From NCBI RefSeq assembly GCF_018294505.1, contig NC_057795.1, positions 518,461,915 to 518,525,914 of the forward strand: a DNA stretch of 64,000 bases. The letters run 5' to 3'. The notes under the pieces are model-generated. The model worked only from the letters and a program-made list of their open reading frames with translations. It was not told where the DNA came from and did not search any database. Made by a program: the position numbers and the translations under genes. Of this stretch, positions 30,747 through 43,682 are shown in pieces; position 1 is the stretch's first letter; each line of letters opens with the position of its first letter. The stretch is from Triticum aestivum (taxonomy: Eukaryota; Streptophyta; Magnoliopsida; Poales; Poaceae).

Positions 30747-32933
30747 TTACATTGTGATGAATCGAACACCCATAGAGTTCTGGTGTTGATCATGTTTTGC
30801 TCGCGAGAGAGGTTTAGTCAACGGATCTACGACATTCAGATCCGTATGTACTTTGCAAATTTCTATGTCTCCATCTTGAACATTTTCACGGATGGAGTTG
30901 AAACGACGCTTGATGTGCCTGATCTTCTTGTGAAACCTGGGCTCCTTGGCAAGGGCAATAGCTCCAGTGTTGTCACAGAAGAGTTTGATTGGCCCCCACG
31001 CATTGGGTATGACTCCTAGGTCGGTGATGAACTCCTTCACCCAAATAGCTTCATGCGCTGCCTCCGAGGCTGCCATGTACTCCGCTTCACATGTAGATCC
31101 TGCCACGACGCTCTGCTTGCAGCTGCACCAGCTTACTGCTCCACCATTCAACATATACACGTATCCGGTTTGTGACTTAGAGTCATCCAGATCTGTGTTG
31201 AAGCTAGCGTCGACGTAACCCTTTACGATGAGCTCTTCGTCACCTCCATAAACGAGAAACATGTCCTTTGTTCTTTTCAGGTACTTCAGGATATTCTTGA
31301 CCGTTGTCCAGTGTTCCTTGCCGGGATTACTCTGGTATCTTGCTACCAAACTTACGGCAAGGTTTACATCAGGTCTGGTACACAGCATGGCATACATAAT
31401 AGATCCTATGGCTGAAGCATAGGGGATGACACTCATCTCTTCTTTATCTTTTGCCGTGGTCGGTGACTGAGCTGAGCTCAATCTCACACCTTGTAACATA
31501 GGCAAGAACCCTTTCTTGGACTCATCCATTTTGAACTTTTTCAAAATCTTATCAAGGTATGTGCTTTGTGAAAGACCTATGAGGCGTCTCGATCTATCTC
31601 TATAGATCTTGATGCCTAATATATAAGCAGCTTCTCCAAGGTCCTTCATTGAAAAACATTTGTTCAAGTAGGCCTTAATGCTGTCCAGAAATTCTATATT
31701 ATTTCCCATCAAGAGTATGTCATCCACATATAATATGAGAAATGCTACAGAGCTCCCACTCACTTTCTTGTAAACGCAGGCTTCTCCATAAGTCTGCATA
31801 AACCCAAACACTTTGATCATCTCATCAAAGCGAATATTCCAACTCCGAGATGCTTGCACCAGCCCATAAATGGATCGCTGGAGCTTGCATACTTTGTTAG
31901 CGTTCTTAGGATCGACAAAACCTTCCGGCTGCATCATATACAGCTCTTCCTTAAGATGCCCGTTAAGGAATGCCGTTTTGACGTCCATCTGCCATATCTC
32001 ATAATCATAGTATGCGACAATTGCTAACATGATTCGGACGGACTTAAGCTTCGCTACGGGAGAGAATGTCTCGTCGTAGTCAATCCCTTGAACTTGTCGA
32101 TAACCCTTAGCGACAAGTCGAGCTTTATAGATGGTGACATTACCATCCGCGTCCGTCTTCTTCTTAAAGATCCATTTGTTTTCTATCGCTCGCCGATCAT
32201 CGGGCAAGTCAGTCAAAGTCCATACTTTGTTTTCATACATGGATTCTATCTCGGATTTCATGGCTTCTAGCCATTTGTTGGAATCTGGGCCCGCCATCGC
32301 TTCTTCATAGTTCGAAGGTTCACCGTTGTCTAACAACATGATTTCCAGGACAGGGTTGCCGTACCACTCTGGTGCGGAACGTGTCCTTGTGGACCTACGA
32401 AGTGCAGTAGAAACTTGATCCGAAGTACCTTGATCATCATCATTGGTTTCCTCTTCAGTTGGTGTGGGCATCGCAGGAACATTTTCTTGAGCTGCACCAC
32501 TTTCCCGTTCGAGAGGTAGTACTTCATCGAGTTCTACTTTCCTCCCACTTACTTCTTTTGAGAGAAACTCTTTTTCCAGAAAGCATCCGTTTTTGGCAAC
32601 AAAGATCTTGCCTTCGGATCTTAAGTAGAAGGTATACCCTACAGTTTCCTTAGGGTATCCTATGAATACGCATTTTTCTGACTTGGGTTCGAGCTTTTCA
32701 GGTTGAAGTTTCTTGACATAAGCATCGCATCCCCAAACTTTTAGAAACGACAGCTTAGGTTTCTTCCCAAACCATAATTCATACGGTGTCATCTCAACGG
32801 ATTTAGACGGTGCCCTATTTAAAGTGAATGTAGCTGTCTCTAGAGCGTATCCCCAAAATGATAGCGGTAAATCGGTAAGAGACATCATAGATCGCACCAT
32901 ATCCAATAGAGTGCGATTACGACGTTCGGACAC
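30747..32933 (-). pseudogene. Copia polyprotein, C-terminal part: integrase end, RT, RNase H
   Basis: An open frame of 728 codons on the minus strand. It begins just after the interrupting stop with SERRNRTLLDMVRSMM, which holds the third catalytic residue (Glu) of integrase. The integrase C-terminal region follows, then RT starting near residue 250 (YKARLVAKGYRQ, WQMDVKTAFLNGHL) with catalytic LYVDDILLMGN at about residue 400. RNase H has GYVDASFNTD, SKSQTGYVYML and CEAEYMAASEA. It ends normally at FITM. No other stop or frameshift is present. The methionine at the ORF start is internal to the polyprotein and not a true start. Confidence 0.92.
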
Positions 32934-32939
32934 ACCGTT

Positions 32940-34751
32940 TCACTGAGGTGTTCCAAGCGGCGTGAGTTGTGAAACGATTCCACATTTCCTTAAGTGTGTG
33001 CCAAAATCGTGACTTAAATATTCTCCTCCACGATCTGATCGTAGGAATTTTATCTTTCGGTCACGTTGATTCTCCACCTCATTCTGAAATTCCTTGAACT
33101 TTTCAAAGGTCTCAGATTTGTGTTTCATTAAGTAGACATACCCATACCTACTTAAGTCATCCGTGAGAGTGAGAACATAACGATATCCTCCGCGAGCGTC
33201 AACGCTCATTGGACCGCACACATCGGTATGTATGATTTCCAACAAGTTGGTTGCTCGCTCCATTGTTCCGGAGAACGGAGTCTTGGTCATTTTTCCCATG
33301 AGGCATGGTTCGCATGTGTCAAATGATTCATAATCAAGAGACTCCAAAAGTCCATCAGCATGGAGCTTCTTCATGCGCTTCACACCAATGTGACCAAGGC
33401 GGCAGTGCCACAAGTATGTGGGACTATCGTTATCAACTTTACATCTTTTGGCATCTACACTATGAACATGTGTAATATTACGCTCGAGATTCATTAAGAA
33501 TAAACCATTGATCATCGGAGCATGACCATAAAACATATCTCTCATATAAATCGAACAACCATTATTCTCAGACTTAAATGAGTAGCCATCTCGTATTAAA
33601 CGAGATCCAGATACAATGTTCATGCTCAAACTTGGCACTAAATAACAATTATTAAGGTTCAAAACTAATCCCGTAGGTAAATGTAGAGGCAGCGTGCCGA
33701 CGGCGATCACATCGACTCTGGAACCATTCCCGACGCGCATCGTCACCTCGTCCTTCGCCAGTCTCCGTTTATTCCGCAGCTCCTGCTGTGAGTTACAAAT
33801 ATGAGCAACGGCACCGGTATCAAATACCCAGGAGTTACTACGAGTACTGGTAAGGTACACATCAATTACATGTATATCAAATATACCTTTGGTGTTGCCG
33901 GCCTTCTTATCCGCTAAGTATTTGGGGCAGTTCCGCTTCCAGTGACCCTTCCCCTTGTAATAAAAGCACTCAGTCTCAGGCTTGGGTCCATTCTTTGACT
34001 TCTTCCCGGCAACTGGCTTACCGGGCGCGGCAACCTCTTTGCCGTCCTTCTTGAAGTTCTTTTTACCCTTGCCCTTCTTGAACTTAGTGGTCTTATTGAC
34101 CATCAATACTTGATGTTCTTTCTTGATTTCAACCTCTGCTGACTTCAGCATAGAAAATACTTCAGGAATGGTCTTTACCATCCCCTGCATATTGTAGTTC
34201 ATCACAAAGCTCTTGTAGCTTGGTGGGAGCGACTGAAGGATTCTGTCAATGACTGCCTCATCAGGGAGGTTAATATTCAGCTGGGTCATACGGTTGTGCA
34301 ACCCAGACATCTTGAGTATGTGCTCACTGACAAAACTATTTTCCTCCATCTTACAACTATAGAACTTGTCGGAGATGTCATATCTCTCGACCCGGGCGTG
34401 AGCGTGAAAAACTAGTTTCAGCTCTTCGAACATCTCATATGCTCCGTGATGCTCAAAACGCTTTTGGAGCCCCGGTTCTAAGCTGTAAAGCATGCCGCAC
34501 TGAACGAGGGAGTAATCATTAGCACGAGACTGCCAAGCATTCATAATGTCTTGGTTCTCTGGGACGGGAGCGTCACCTAGCGGTCCTTCTAGGACATATT
34601 GTTTCCTGGCAGCTATGAGGATGATCCTCAGGTTCCGGACCCAGTCCGTATAGTTGCTGCCATCATCTTTCAGCTTGGTTTTCTCTAGGAACGCGTTGAA
34701 GTTCATGTTGACATGAGCGTTGGCCATTTGATCTACAAGACATATTTGCAA
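32940..34751 (-). pseudogene. Copia polyprotein, N-terminal part: gag, protease, integrase start
   Basis: 603 codons on the minus strand. Gag (about residues 10-230) starts MANAHVNMNFNAFLEKTK. The zinc knuckle CFYYKGKGHWKRNC (about 265) has Tyr where the second Cys of CX2CX4HX4C is expected. Protease active site is DTGAVAH (about 315). The integrase zinc domain has HCRLGH and CEPCLMGK, and the catalytic core has IIHTDVCGP and FLRSDRGGEYLS. The frame ends in TGA immediately after LGTPQ, at a position occupied by Trp in related elements, and the next codons continue in the same phase into the downstream ORF. It is therefore a single nonsense change. Confidence 0.92.
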
Positions 34752-36012
34752 AGGTTTTAGACTAAGTTCATGATAATTAAGTTCTAATCAAATTATGAAC
34801 TCCCACTTAGATTAGACATCCCTCTAGTCATCTAAGTGTTACACGATCCGAGTCGACTAGGCCGTGTCCAATCATCACGTGAGACGGACTAGTCATCGTC
34901 GGTGACCATTCTCATGTTGATCGTATCTTCCATACGACTCGTGTTCGACCTTTCGGTCTCCGTGTTCCGAGGCCATGTCTGTACATGCTAGGCTCGTCAA
35001 GTTAACCCTAACTGTTTTCGCTGTGTAAAACTGTCTTACACCCGTTGTATGTGAACGTAAGAATCCATCACACCCGATCATCACGTGGTGCTTAGAAGCG
35101 ACGAACTGTAGCAACGGTGCACAGTTAGGGGAGAACACTTCTTGAAATTTTGTAAGGGATCATCTTATTTACTACCGTTGTCCTAAGTAAACAAGATGCA
35201 TAAAACATAATAAACATCACATGCAATTATACAAAGTAGTGACATGATATGGCCAATATCATATAGCTCCTTTGATCTCCATCTTCGGGGCTCCATGATC
35301 ATCTTGTCACTGGCATGACACCATGATCTCCATCATCATGATCTCCATCATCGTGTCTTCATGAAGTTGTCACGCCAACGACCACTTCTACTTCTATGAC
35401 TAACGCGTTTAGCAATAAAGTAAAGTAAGTTACATGGCGTTCTTCAATGACACGCAGGTCATACAAAAATAAAGACAACTCCTATGGCTCCTGCCGGTTG
35501 TCATACTCATTGACATGCAAGTCGTGAATCCTATTACAAGAACATGATCTCATACATCACAATTCATCATTCATCACAACTTCTGGCCATATCACATCAC
35601 ATGATCAATCGCTGCAAAAACAAGTTAGACGTCCTCTAATTGTTGTTGCATCTTTTACGTGGTTGCAATTGGGTTCTAGCAAGAACGTTTTCTTACCTAC
35701 GAATAACCACAACGTGATTTTGTCAAATTCTATTTACCCTTCATAAGGGCCCTTTTCATCGAATCCGCTCCAACTAAAGTGGGAGAGACAGACACCCGCC
35801 AGCCACCTTATGCAAGTAGTGCATGTTAATCGGTGGAACCGGTCTCATGTAAGCGTACGTGTAAGGTTGGTCCGGGCTGCTTCATCCCACAATACCGCTG
35901 AAGCAAGAAAAGACTAGTAGAGGCAAGCAAGTTGACAAGATCCACGCCCACAACAAAATTGTGTTCTACTCGTGCAAAGAGAACTACGCATAGACCTAGC
36001 TCATGATGCCAC
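34752..36012 (-). other. Copia leader with primer-binding site, non-coding
   Basis: About 1.26 kb between the right LTR and gag. The primer-binding site adjoins the LTR (on the minus strand TGGCATCATGAGC, a variant of the initiator-Met complement). Repeated CATCATGATCTCC-like units occur at 35320-35350. A spacious leader is normal for this group. No gene. Confidence 0.75.
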
Positions 36013-37749
36013 TGTTGGGGAACGTTGCACAAAATTAAAATTTTTCCTACGGTTTCACCAAGATCCATCTATGAGTTCATCTAAGCAACGAGTCAAGGGA
36101 AAGAGTTTGCATCTACATACCACTTGTAGATCACGAGCGGAAGCTTGCCAAGGGGATGGTGATGATGGAGTCGTACTCGAACGTGATTCGGATCACCGAT
36201 GTCCAAGTGCTGAACGGACAGCACCTCCGCGTTCAACACACGTACGGGACGGGAGACGTCTCCTCCGTCTTGATCCAGCAAGGAGGAAGGAGAGGTTGAG
36301 AAAGGCAGCTCCAACGGCAGCACGACGGCGTGGTGTAGTTGGTGCAGCAGTACTCCGACAGAGCTTCGCCAAGCACGTACGGAGGAGGAGAGGTGTTGGG
36401 GAGGGGAGGGGCTGCGCCTTGAGTTGTGGTGTGTTGCAGCCCTCCCCTCACCCCTCTATATATAGGGGAAGGGGCAAGGGGGGCCGGCCCTCTAGGGAAA
36501 ACCCTAGGGGGGGCGGCCAAGGGGTGGGGGGCTTGCCCCCCAAGCAAGGGGGGTGCGCCCCCTTTAGGGTTTCCCCCCCAACCCTAGGCGCATGGGCCCA
36601 AGGGGGGGGGGGCGCCAAGCCCACTAGGGGCTGGCTGCTATCCCTACGCAGCCCAAGTGGCCCCCCGGGAGGGGTGGTCCCTCCCGGTGGACCCCCGGAA
36701 CCTTTCCGGTGGTCCCGGTACAATACCGGTATGACCCCGAAACTTTCCGGTGCCCGTTTAACAACTTACCATATATAAAACTTTACCTCCGGACCATTCC
36801 GGAACTCGTCGTGACGTCCGGGATCTCATCCGGGACTCCGAACAACATTCGGTAATCACATACTTGTCTTCCTGATAACCCTAGCGTCACCGAACCCTAT
36901 GTGTGTAGACCCTACGGGTTCGGGAGACATGCAGACATGACCGAGACTCTCCGGTCAATAACCAATAGCGGGATCTGGATACCCATGTTGGCTCCCACAT
37001 GCTCCTCAATGATGTCATCGGATGAACCACGATGTCGAGGATTCGATCAAACCCCGTATACAATTCCCTTTGTCAATCGGTACGTTACTTGCCCGAGACT
37101 CGATCGTCGGTATCCCAATACCTTGTTCAGTCTCGTTACTGGCAAGTCACTTTACTCGTACCGTAATGCATGATCCCGTGGCCAACACCTTGGTCACCTT
37201 GAGCTCATTATGATGATGCATTACCGAGTGGGCCCAGAGATACCTCTCCGTCATACGGAGTGACAAATCCCAGTCTCGATCCATGTCAACCCAATAGACA
37301 CTTTCGGAGATACCTGTAGTGCACCTTTATAGTCACCTAGTTACGTTGTGACGTTTGATACACCCAAAGCATTCCTACGGTATCCAGGAGTTACACGATC
37401 TCATGGTCAAAGGAAGAGATACTTGACATTGGAAAAGCTCTAGCAAACGAACTAACCGACCTTTGTGCTATGCTTAGGATTGGGTCTTGTCCATCACATC
37501 ATTCTCCTAATGATGTGATCCCGTTATCAACGACATCCAATGTCCATAGCTAGGAAACCATGACTATCTGTTGATCACAACGAGCTAGTCAACTAGAGGC
37601 TCACTAGGGACATATTGTGGTCTATGTATTCACACGTGTATTACGATTTCCGGACAATACAGTTATAGCATGAATAAAAGACTATTATCATGAACAGAGA
37701 AATATAATAATAACACTTTTATTATTGCCTCTAGGGCATATTTCCTACA
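36013..37749 (-). repeat. Copia 5' LTR
   Basis: 1737 bp, nearly identical to 28979-30714. It contains TCTATATATAGGGG near 36455 (TATA-like on both strands) within a C/G-run-rich part. Confidence 0.9.
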
Positions 37750-40194
37750 GTGAGATCCAGGGTAGCGGTCATCTTGCCTGAAATCCCGCACGGAAGAAGA
37801 ACGAGTCCATGAAGAAGACGAACGGGAGTAGTCGAACGAATCCTCACAATCGCAACATTACCGGAACTAAGAAGCAACACCGGAAAGAAACAAACAACAT
37901 GGTAAACACACAAGCATAATCATGGCAAGATGCACAATCAAGTATGATGCATGTCCGGTTTAAAGAGGCATGGCATGGCAAACTGCAACACACAATACCA
38001 CAAACTAAATGGAGCTCAATATGCAACGAGTTGCATATTGACGAAACACCACATTGACATATTTAGTTTAATCTCGTTTATGCTACCAAGCAATATTAAA
38101 TGTTGTTAAACATGGCAAGAGGTGAGGCATAATAAAACTACCTATCTAAGCAAGTTTAAATGAGGCCGGAACAACAAACAACAAGTCCAGAAAATCCCCA
38201 TATGCAAATTATGGATTTGGTACTGTTCTGCCCTAAACACAATTTTAATGTTGTTAAATAGGAAAATAAAGTGGACCATGTTAAACTAGGCATTTTCCAC
38301 CCCATTTACATATAAAGTTTATTTAAAATGGAGCTACGGTTATTTAGTTATGAATTAAAGCATTTTATCATGGCATATTAGCAAATTTAAATAAACAGCA
38401 AGTTAAACATTTTTAACATAGATGAAAGTGGCATATTATTAATCTACACAATTTTCTGAGCATTTTACATGTTTAAACCATTTTAATATGATGCACGGTT
38501 ATTTACTTGTGAGCAATTAAAAATAATGGCATCCTCCTGTAATTATGCATGCCCTGGATAAAAGACAAATTCGCAGGCAGGAAAAAAAACGCTATCGGGC
38601 CGAAACTGCCGGCTGGCCCAACAGGAGAGAAAAAAACAAGGAGGGGCGATCTGGAGGGGCTGCTCACCCCTGGGCCTTAGCAGGCCGGTCGGTGGAGATG
38701 CAGGCCGGGGCAGGCCAGCTCAGGTGCTGGAGTGGAAGGCCGGCAGGGGCCGCTGGGCCAAAGCCAGGCTGGAGCGGTCAACGAAGGGGCGAAGCGGAGC
38801 TGGGCCTGCGCGGCTGCGAAGCTGGGCGCGATGCGGCTGGGCCTGGGGAGGCCCACACGGGGCGCGTCGGGGAGGCGAGGGCGTCGTCCCCCGCCCGACG
38901 AGGACGAGCGGAGGCGGCGCCGGCGGCGAGCACCAGGAGGAGGCCGGGGCGCGAGGAGAGGACAGGGACGGGCGGATCCAGCCACGGGAGGAGGCAGGGC
39001 CCCGTTTCCGGCCGGATCTGACCCGAGGCCGAGCTCGGGGCAATGAGACCTCGACGGGGTCGGCGTCCATGGCGGCCTGCGAAGGGAGAGAGAGAGAGAA
39101 TGAGAGGGTGAGGAGGAAGAAGGACAGGAAGGAGAGGGAAGGAGGAGATGGGGCGCGGGGCGCTGACCTGCTGGCTCCGGCGAGGCTGCCGGGTGGCCGG
39201 CGGGAGGCGAGAGGCGGCGGCGCTCGGGATCTCTCTCGATCCCATCGAGCAGAGCTGCGGGGCCGGGAGGCGAGCGGGCGCCCGGACGGCGGCGATTCGG
39301 GCCTGAGCGGGCCTCAGACGGGCTCTGCAGGCCGCGCGAGGTGGAGGAGGGAGGCAGGGGCGACGTGGCCAGCTCCGGTTGTAGGGGAGCGATGCTGGGT
39401 GGCGGCGCGACCACTCAGGCGGCGCCACGTGGCGATGATGAGGTGGAGGGCGCCGGAAAACAGGGAGGAGGTGGATGGATCTGGCTGGTGGCATGGTTTT
39501 TGAGGGGGATGCGGCGGCTGAGGGTAGGGGAAGTTTAGGGGCACTCAAAATGGCAAGGGGGGCTTCTTAAATAGGCAGGGGTCTAGGGTTGGGGGTTTTG
39601 GGGGCTTTTCGGAGCGTTTCGGAGCCTCGGATCTCCATCGGACGGCTCCGGATCGGAGAGGGACTAGGCTGGGCCTAGGAGGAATTAGTGGGCTGTGGAG
39701 AGGCCATGGGCTACAGGAGAGAAGAGGGAGAGAGGCCCGACAGCAGTTTCCGGAGACCGAAAACGTCCGACGAAAGACCGGCTATATTGCGGTTGTAGGT
39801 TTAACGGTTGGGCTATCAAATGGACTCCAAATGCGATGAAACTTGGCAGGCGGCCTATCTACACTATAATAAGACCGCACGACAAGTTGCAACCCATTCC
39901 GAGAACATTTTTATGCCACTTATAAAATAATATTTCGGAGGTGCCGCGGGCGCGGGCGAGTGTGGTCTGGCTCAGAACGGACAACGGAGATAACCGGCGG
40001 AACCCGAACGGATGCAAGTTTTATGAAAACGATGCCGATGCAATGTGCATGATGCTATGAGATGAGATGCATAACAAGAACAAAAAGCAAAACAAACGAC
40101 AAAAACCCAACCACGGAGGAAATAATATATCGCATCTCCGGAAAAGGCAAGAGCTGGAGTTACGAATATGGAAAGTTGTATCCAGGGCGTTACA

Positions 40195-43100
40195 ACACTC
40201 CACCACTACGAGAGGATCTCGTCCCGAGATCTAGGATGGCACCGGAGAGAAACGGAAGAGAAAAAGAAGAGGTAAAACTAAGTTGCTTCTTTAACGAATG
40301 AGTGAAACCACGAACTTTGAGAGCTTGAGCAATTTAAAAGAAAGAGTACAACAGAGATGAACGAGATTGCAAACAATCCGGTAGAAAAGAGGAATGAGGA
40401 ACATTACGATAACTTGAAGGTTGCAAAGACATGAATCAAGCCTTTAATGGGCAAGATAGAATTCGAAACCACTCCAGTTAAAACAAGATGAGAGAGGAAG
40501 AATTCGGGCAGCACTCCGGTTGAACATGGAAGGAAAACTTGATAAGATGAAAAGAACTTGAAGAGATGACACAACACTGCGGTTAAATGGATAAGCATGA
40601 AAAGAACATGATCCTCACAATTCGAGATGATGAGTGAAGAGGGCAACATCACCATGCCTCCGGAAGAAAGAATAGAAGATAGATCATTGGAATAAAAGAA
40701 TGGAGAAGAAAATGCCAACTTCTGCCACAAATTATCTTGGAAAGCACCCTTCCAAGAAGGTTAGAACGGAATTGTTGGAAAACCAACAACGAAATGATTA
40801 AGCTTGTAGTGGGCTTATGGAAAACATCTCAAGACTGTGAGGTGACAACCGGCCAGTAATGGAAAACATTGATTTGATTGAGAGCACCGAAGAGATGAAA
40901 AACTTCTTCACCGAGATGAGAAGGAGAAAATTGGATCATTGATAAGCACCACAAATAGCTACATTCCTTAGGGAACGCTTTAGGTGAAATCTATACCAAG
41001 ATAACTCCAGAGAAGAGATTGATGGATTTAGAGTACCTCATTCTTGACAACATGTGACTCATGAAACATGAATGGAAATTGTCAAGAATGATATAACGCC
41101 ATCTCGAAGATAAGGTAGAAGGAATTGCACTTCGGAATGCAAGAAGAAGAATACTTGAACTCCTCAAAACAAAACATGTGTTGAGCACCATGTTTAATTA
41201 TAGAGTATAGCTTAGCAGATCATCACTTCGAGAGAAATCTTGAAGAACAATTGAAGAATGAAAAGAATCGTTGATAAACCGACCATGTAGATCCACCATG
41301 AAGAACTCCGGTAATGAAAGGATGATAGAAAGAAAGAGAAATTGACAACACAAGGTGAAGCCTTGCGATGATTTAGATGGAGCTTCGCGACGAGATAATG
41401 GGGAAAAACTTGGAACTCCGGAAAGAAAAGATGAACACTAGAACCGAGAATTACTTCATCATGAACAATCTCCGGAAAAAAAGAATTAATCACTTGGATG
41501 AAACAAGAATAAGAATTATGTCATGCCTATCCTTCACCAATTTAAATTGATGACAAGCAACGGATTTGGCATACTACTTATTCTCGTAGAAAGAATTAAG
41601 AGAGATATGGCGCAAACTTGAGAAGATATTGATGGAATCACCGGTGGGATTTGGAAACAACGAATATTTGATATGCTAACGAAGGAAGAGAAAACTTGAA
41701 TGAACCACCGTAAGAATTGAAAACGAACGAAGTAAAAGGGTGAATCACCGGTAAGAATTAGAGAATGAATGAAGATACTTTAGGGAATTTAGATACAAGT
41801 GAACGCAGAGATCCCGAGCTGATTAGATAATACTTGAATGATGCACCGGTATGATTTGGAGAACGAGAGCTGAAAGCTTGAATGAATAATTCTGAGATGA
41901 TGGGCTACAGAGAATCAATCTGAAAAGACTCTTGAATTGCTCCGGATGGGTGAAAAGAATTCTCACAATCGAAAAGAATTATGAGAGGATGGCATCAATC
42001 TAGAATCACGAATATTGAGAGAACGGATAAGATTTAGAGGAAACACTTCTTCGGTCTTCAACTGATGACGAGAAACACCACCAAAATTACTGAGATACTC
42101 CGGTAGAATGGAAAGTGAAGGGGTTGAGCCAACAATGAGAAGAATTTGAAAGCGATCTTGGAGAAGGCATGTGACTGATGATAATTCATTCTTACGTCGA
42201 ACTTGGAAAAGAATTTGGGAATAGCACCTGATAATTCAAAGAGTCAGGTAAGATCCTGGGAAAAGACCTGTGGGTTAGGGCCCACTCAAAAGATACACCG
42301 TTGAACAATTGATTGAAAGGGGGGATTGCACCGGTTGAATTAAATGACTTGAATGAGATAACAACCTCGAAATATCTTGAACGGATTGAGAACGAAAACA
42401 CAAGTCTTCTGAGATATCTTGAGCACTCCGGATAAGAATAGAGATAGGTGAACGATTGTGAGATGCACCGATGTGGAAAAACATTTGAAACGAGCAAAGG
42501 GATATAATCAACACCGAAAGCTTGAATTAAATCCACCGGAGAGGAATACGAGAATGAAGATTGATGAACTTGAAGCTCGTGAGCATCTTCACGAGGGATC
42601 ACCGGATCAAAACAATGATTGAAAAGAGTGAAGAGACTTCACATGAATAAATGGATACTTGATTATAATATATGAGTCCTTGAAGAAAAGGGGTGGGAGG
42701 GTGGGGAAAAACAAAGACAACTTGGGATGAACGAAACAAACACCGTTGAGAAAACTTAGAATTGATCTTGCGGATGGGGAGAATGATGGGATCATCTCGA
42801 AGAGAAGCGCACCGGTTGGAAAGAATTGACATGACAATCTTGATGATCAAAAAGGATTAGTACTCCCATAGAAATATGAGAACACCGCTTGAAAGGTATG
42901 GAATCAACATTTGACTTGAAGCAACTCAAATACCACAAATGAAATAAAACAAAGGATTTGGCTTGCAGAATAAGCCGGAAACAAACATATGATAGATCCC
43001 ATATCGTATCATGTGTCTGTTGGAAAGATAAAACTAGAGCTACTTGAATTCCCACCTATAAAACTCCCGAAACTTTCTGGTTATGCAATCAGGTGTTGGG

Positions 43101-43682
43101 GATACAGGGGAAGCAATATATCTCACCCAAACTAGCAATCCCTACATCCAGCTGTATCCATCCGTCAACACATAACCAAGAAACCTTCGGAAATCGTGTA
43201 CCTCAACCTTCGAAAAGCATCCGTTATACGAGTTATGGCAATACTCCCGAGCTCGCCCCAGTACTGGGTTATCGGGGTTATCTCACCAACAACTGCATAA
43301 GAGATTTTCGATGTCGGCAAATCTCAGGTATTCCAGAACTGCAACGATAAAATTGTGACGACAACACCTCAGAGCTCGACTCCCGGGGTCAAAGCCACAT
43401 AAATAGACAGGAGGCACCAAGAACAATGTTCTTGTCACAAAACCATCAGAACGATTCCAAGATACCCGCGTGATCCTAAAAAAATTAGTGAAATTTGAGG
43501 AGAGGAAAGTCAAAACATATACGTCAGGAGACCTCACCAGAGCGACGAAGGGGCTGAGGAGTAAAAAGAATCCTACTCTCCAATATATATAATCTTAAGA
43601 CTCAAAATAGTTTTCTTCTAGACTCAACAACGACCAACAATCAAGGGGGCTCCTAGGGTCGGTCAAGGCTCTGATACCAACT
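40195..43682 (-). other. LARD internal region, non-coding and purine-rich on the plus strand
   Basis: 3.49 kb dominated by A/G on the plus strand, with recurring GAAAAGAA, GAGATG, AAGAATT and CACCGG motifs but no long open frame on either strand. Scattered similarity between blocks (for example CACCGGTAAGAATT near 41745) suggests internal repetition. Structured but coding-free interiors are the hallmark of LARDs. Confidence 0.7.
43667..43680 (-). promoter_or_regulatory. LARD primer-binding site (initiator Met-type)
   Basis: On the minus strand TTGGTATCAGAGCC lies 2 nt inside the right LTR. TGGTATCAGAGC is the standard complement of plant initiator-Met tRNA. This orients the element on the minus strand. 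Confidence 0.85.

Larger units (their letters stand above)
28979..37749 (-). mobile_element. Copia element of the Angela/WIS/BARE group, young and nearly intact
   Basis: 8771 bp with two LTRs (28979-30714 and 36013-37749) and a perfect GTGAG duplication (28974-28978, 37750-37754). On the minus strand the LTR begins TGTTGGAAATATGCCC, the group signature. Gag, protease, integrase, RT and RNase H follow in copia order. The two LTRs differ by about 21 substitutions and a few G/C-run indels in 1.74 kb (about 1.2%). That corresponds to roughly half a million years at the rate commonly used for grass LTRs. One stop codon splits the polyprotein, so it cannot be autonomous as it stands. Confidence 0.93.
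27400..40194 (-). repeat. LARD 3' LTR, interrupted by a copia element
   Basis: LTR halves 27400-28978 and 37750-40194 join at the GTGAG duplication of the nested copia element and are collinear with 43683-47951. The GC-rich section about 38640-39550 gives long overlapping open frames in several phases, but these are a composition effect. Confidence 0.85.

Noticed and set aside
38545..39548. Several long overlapping open frames (up to 259 codons) on both strands
   Set aside because: They lie in the GC-rich part of a LARD LTR, are open in many phases at once, are rich in Pro/Arg/Ser/Ala and show no domain. The equivalent frames in the other LTR differ in length.
43667..43680. Possible tRNA gene piece
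   Set aside because: It is a primer-binding site complementary to the 3' end of initiator-Met tRNA; no cloverleaf is present.
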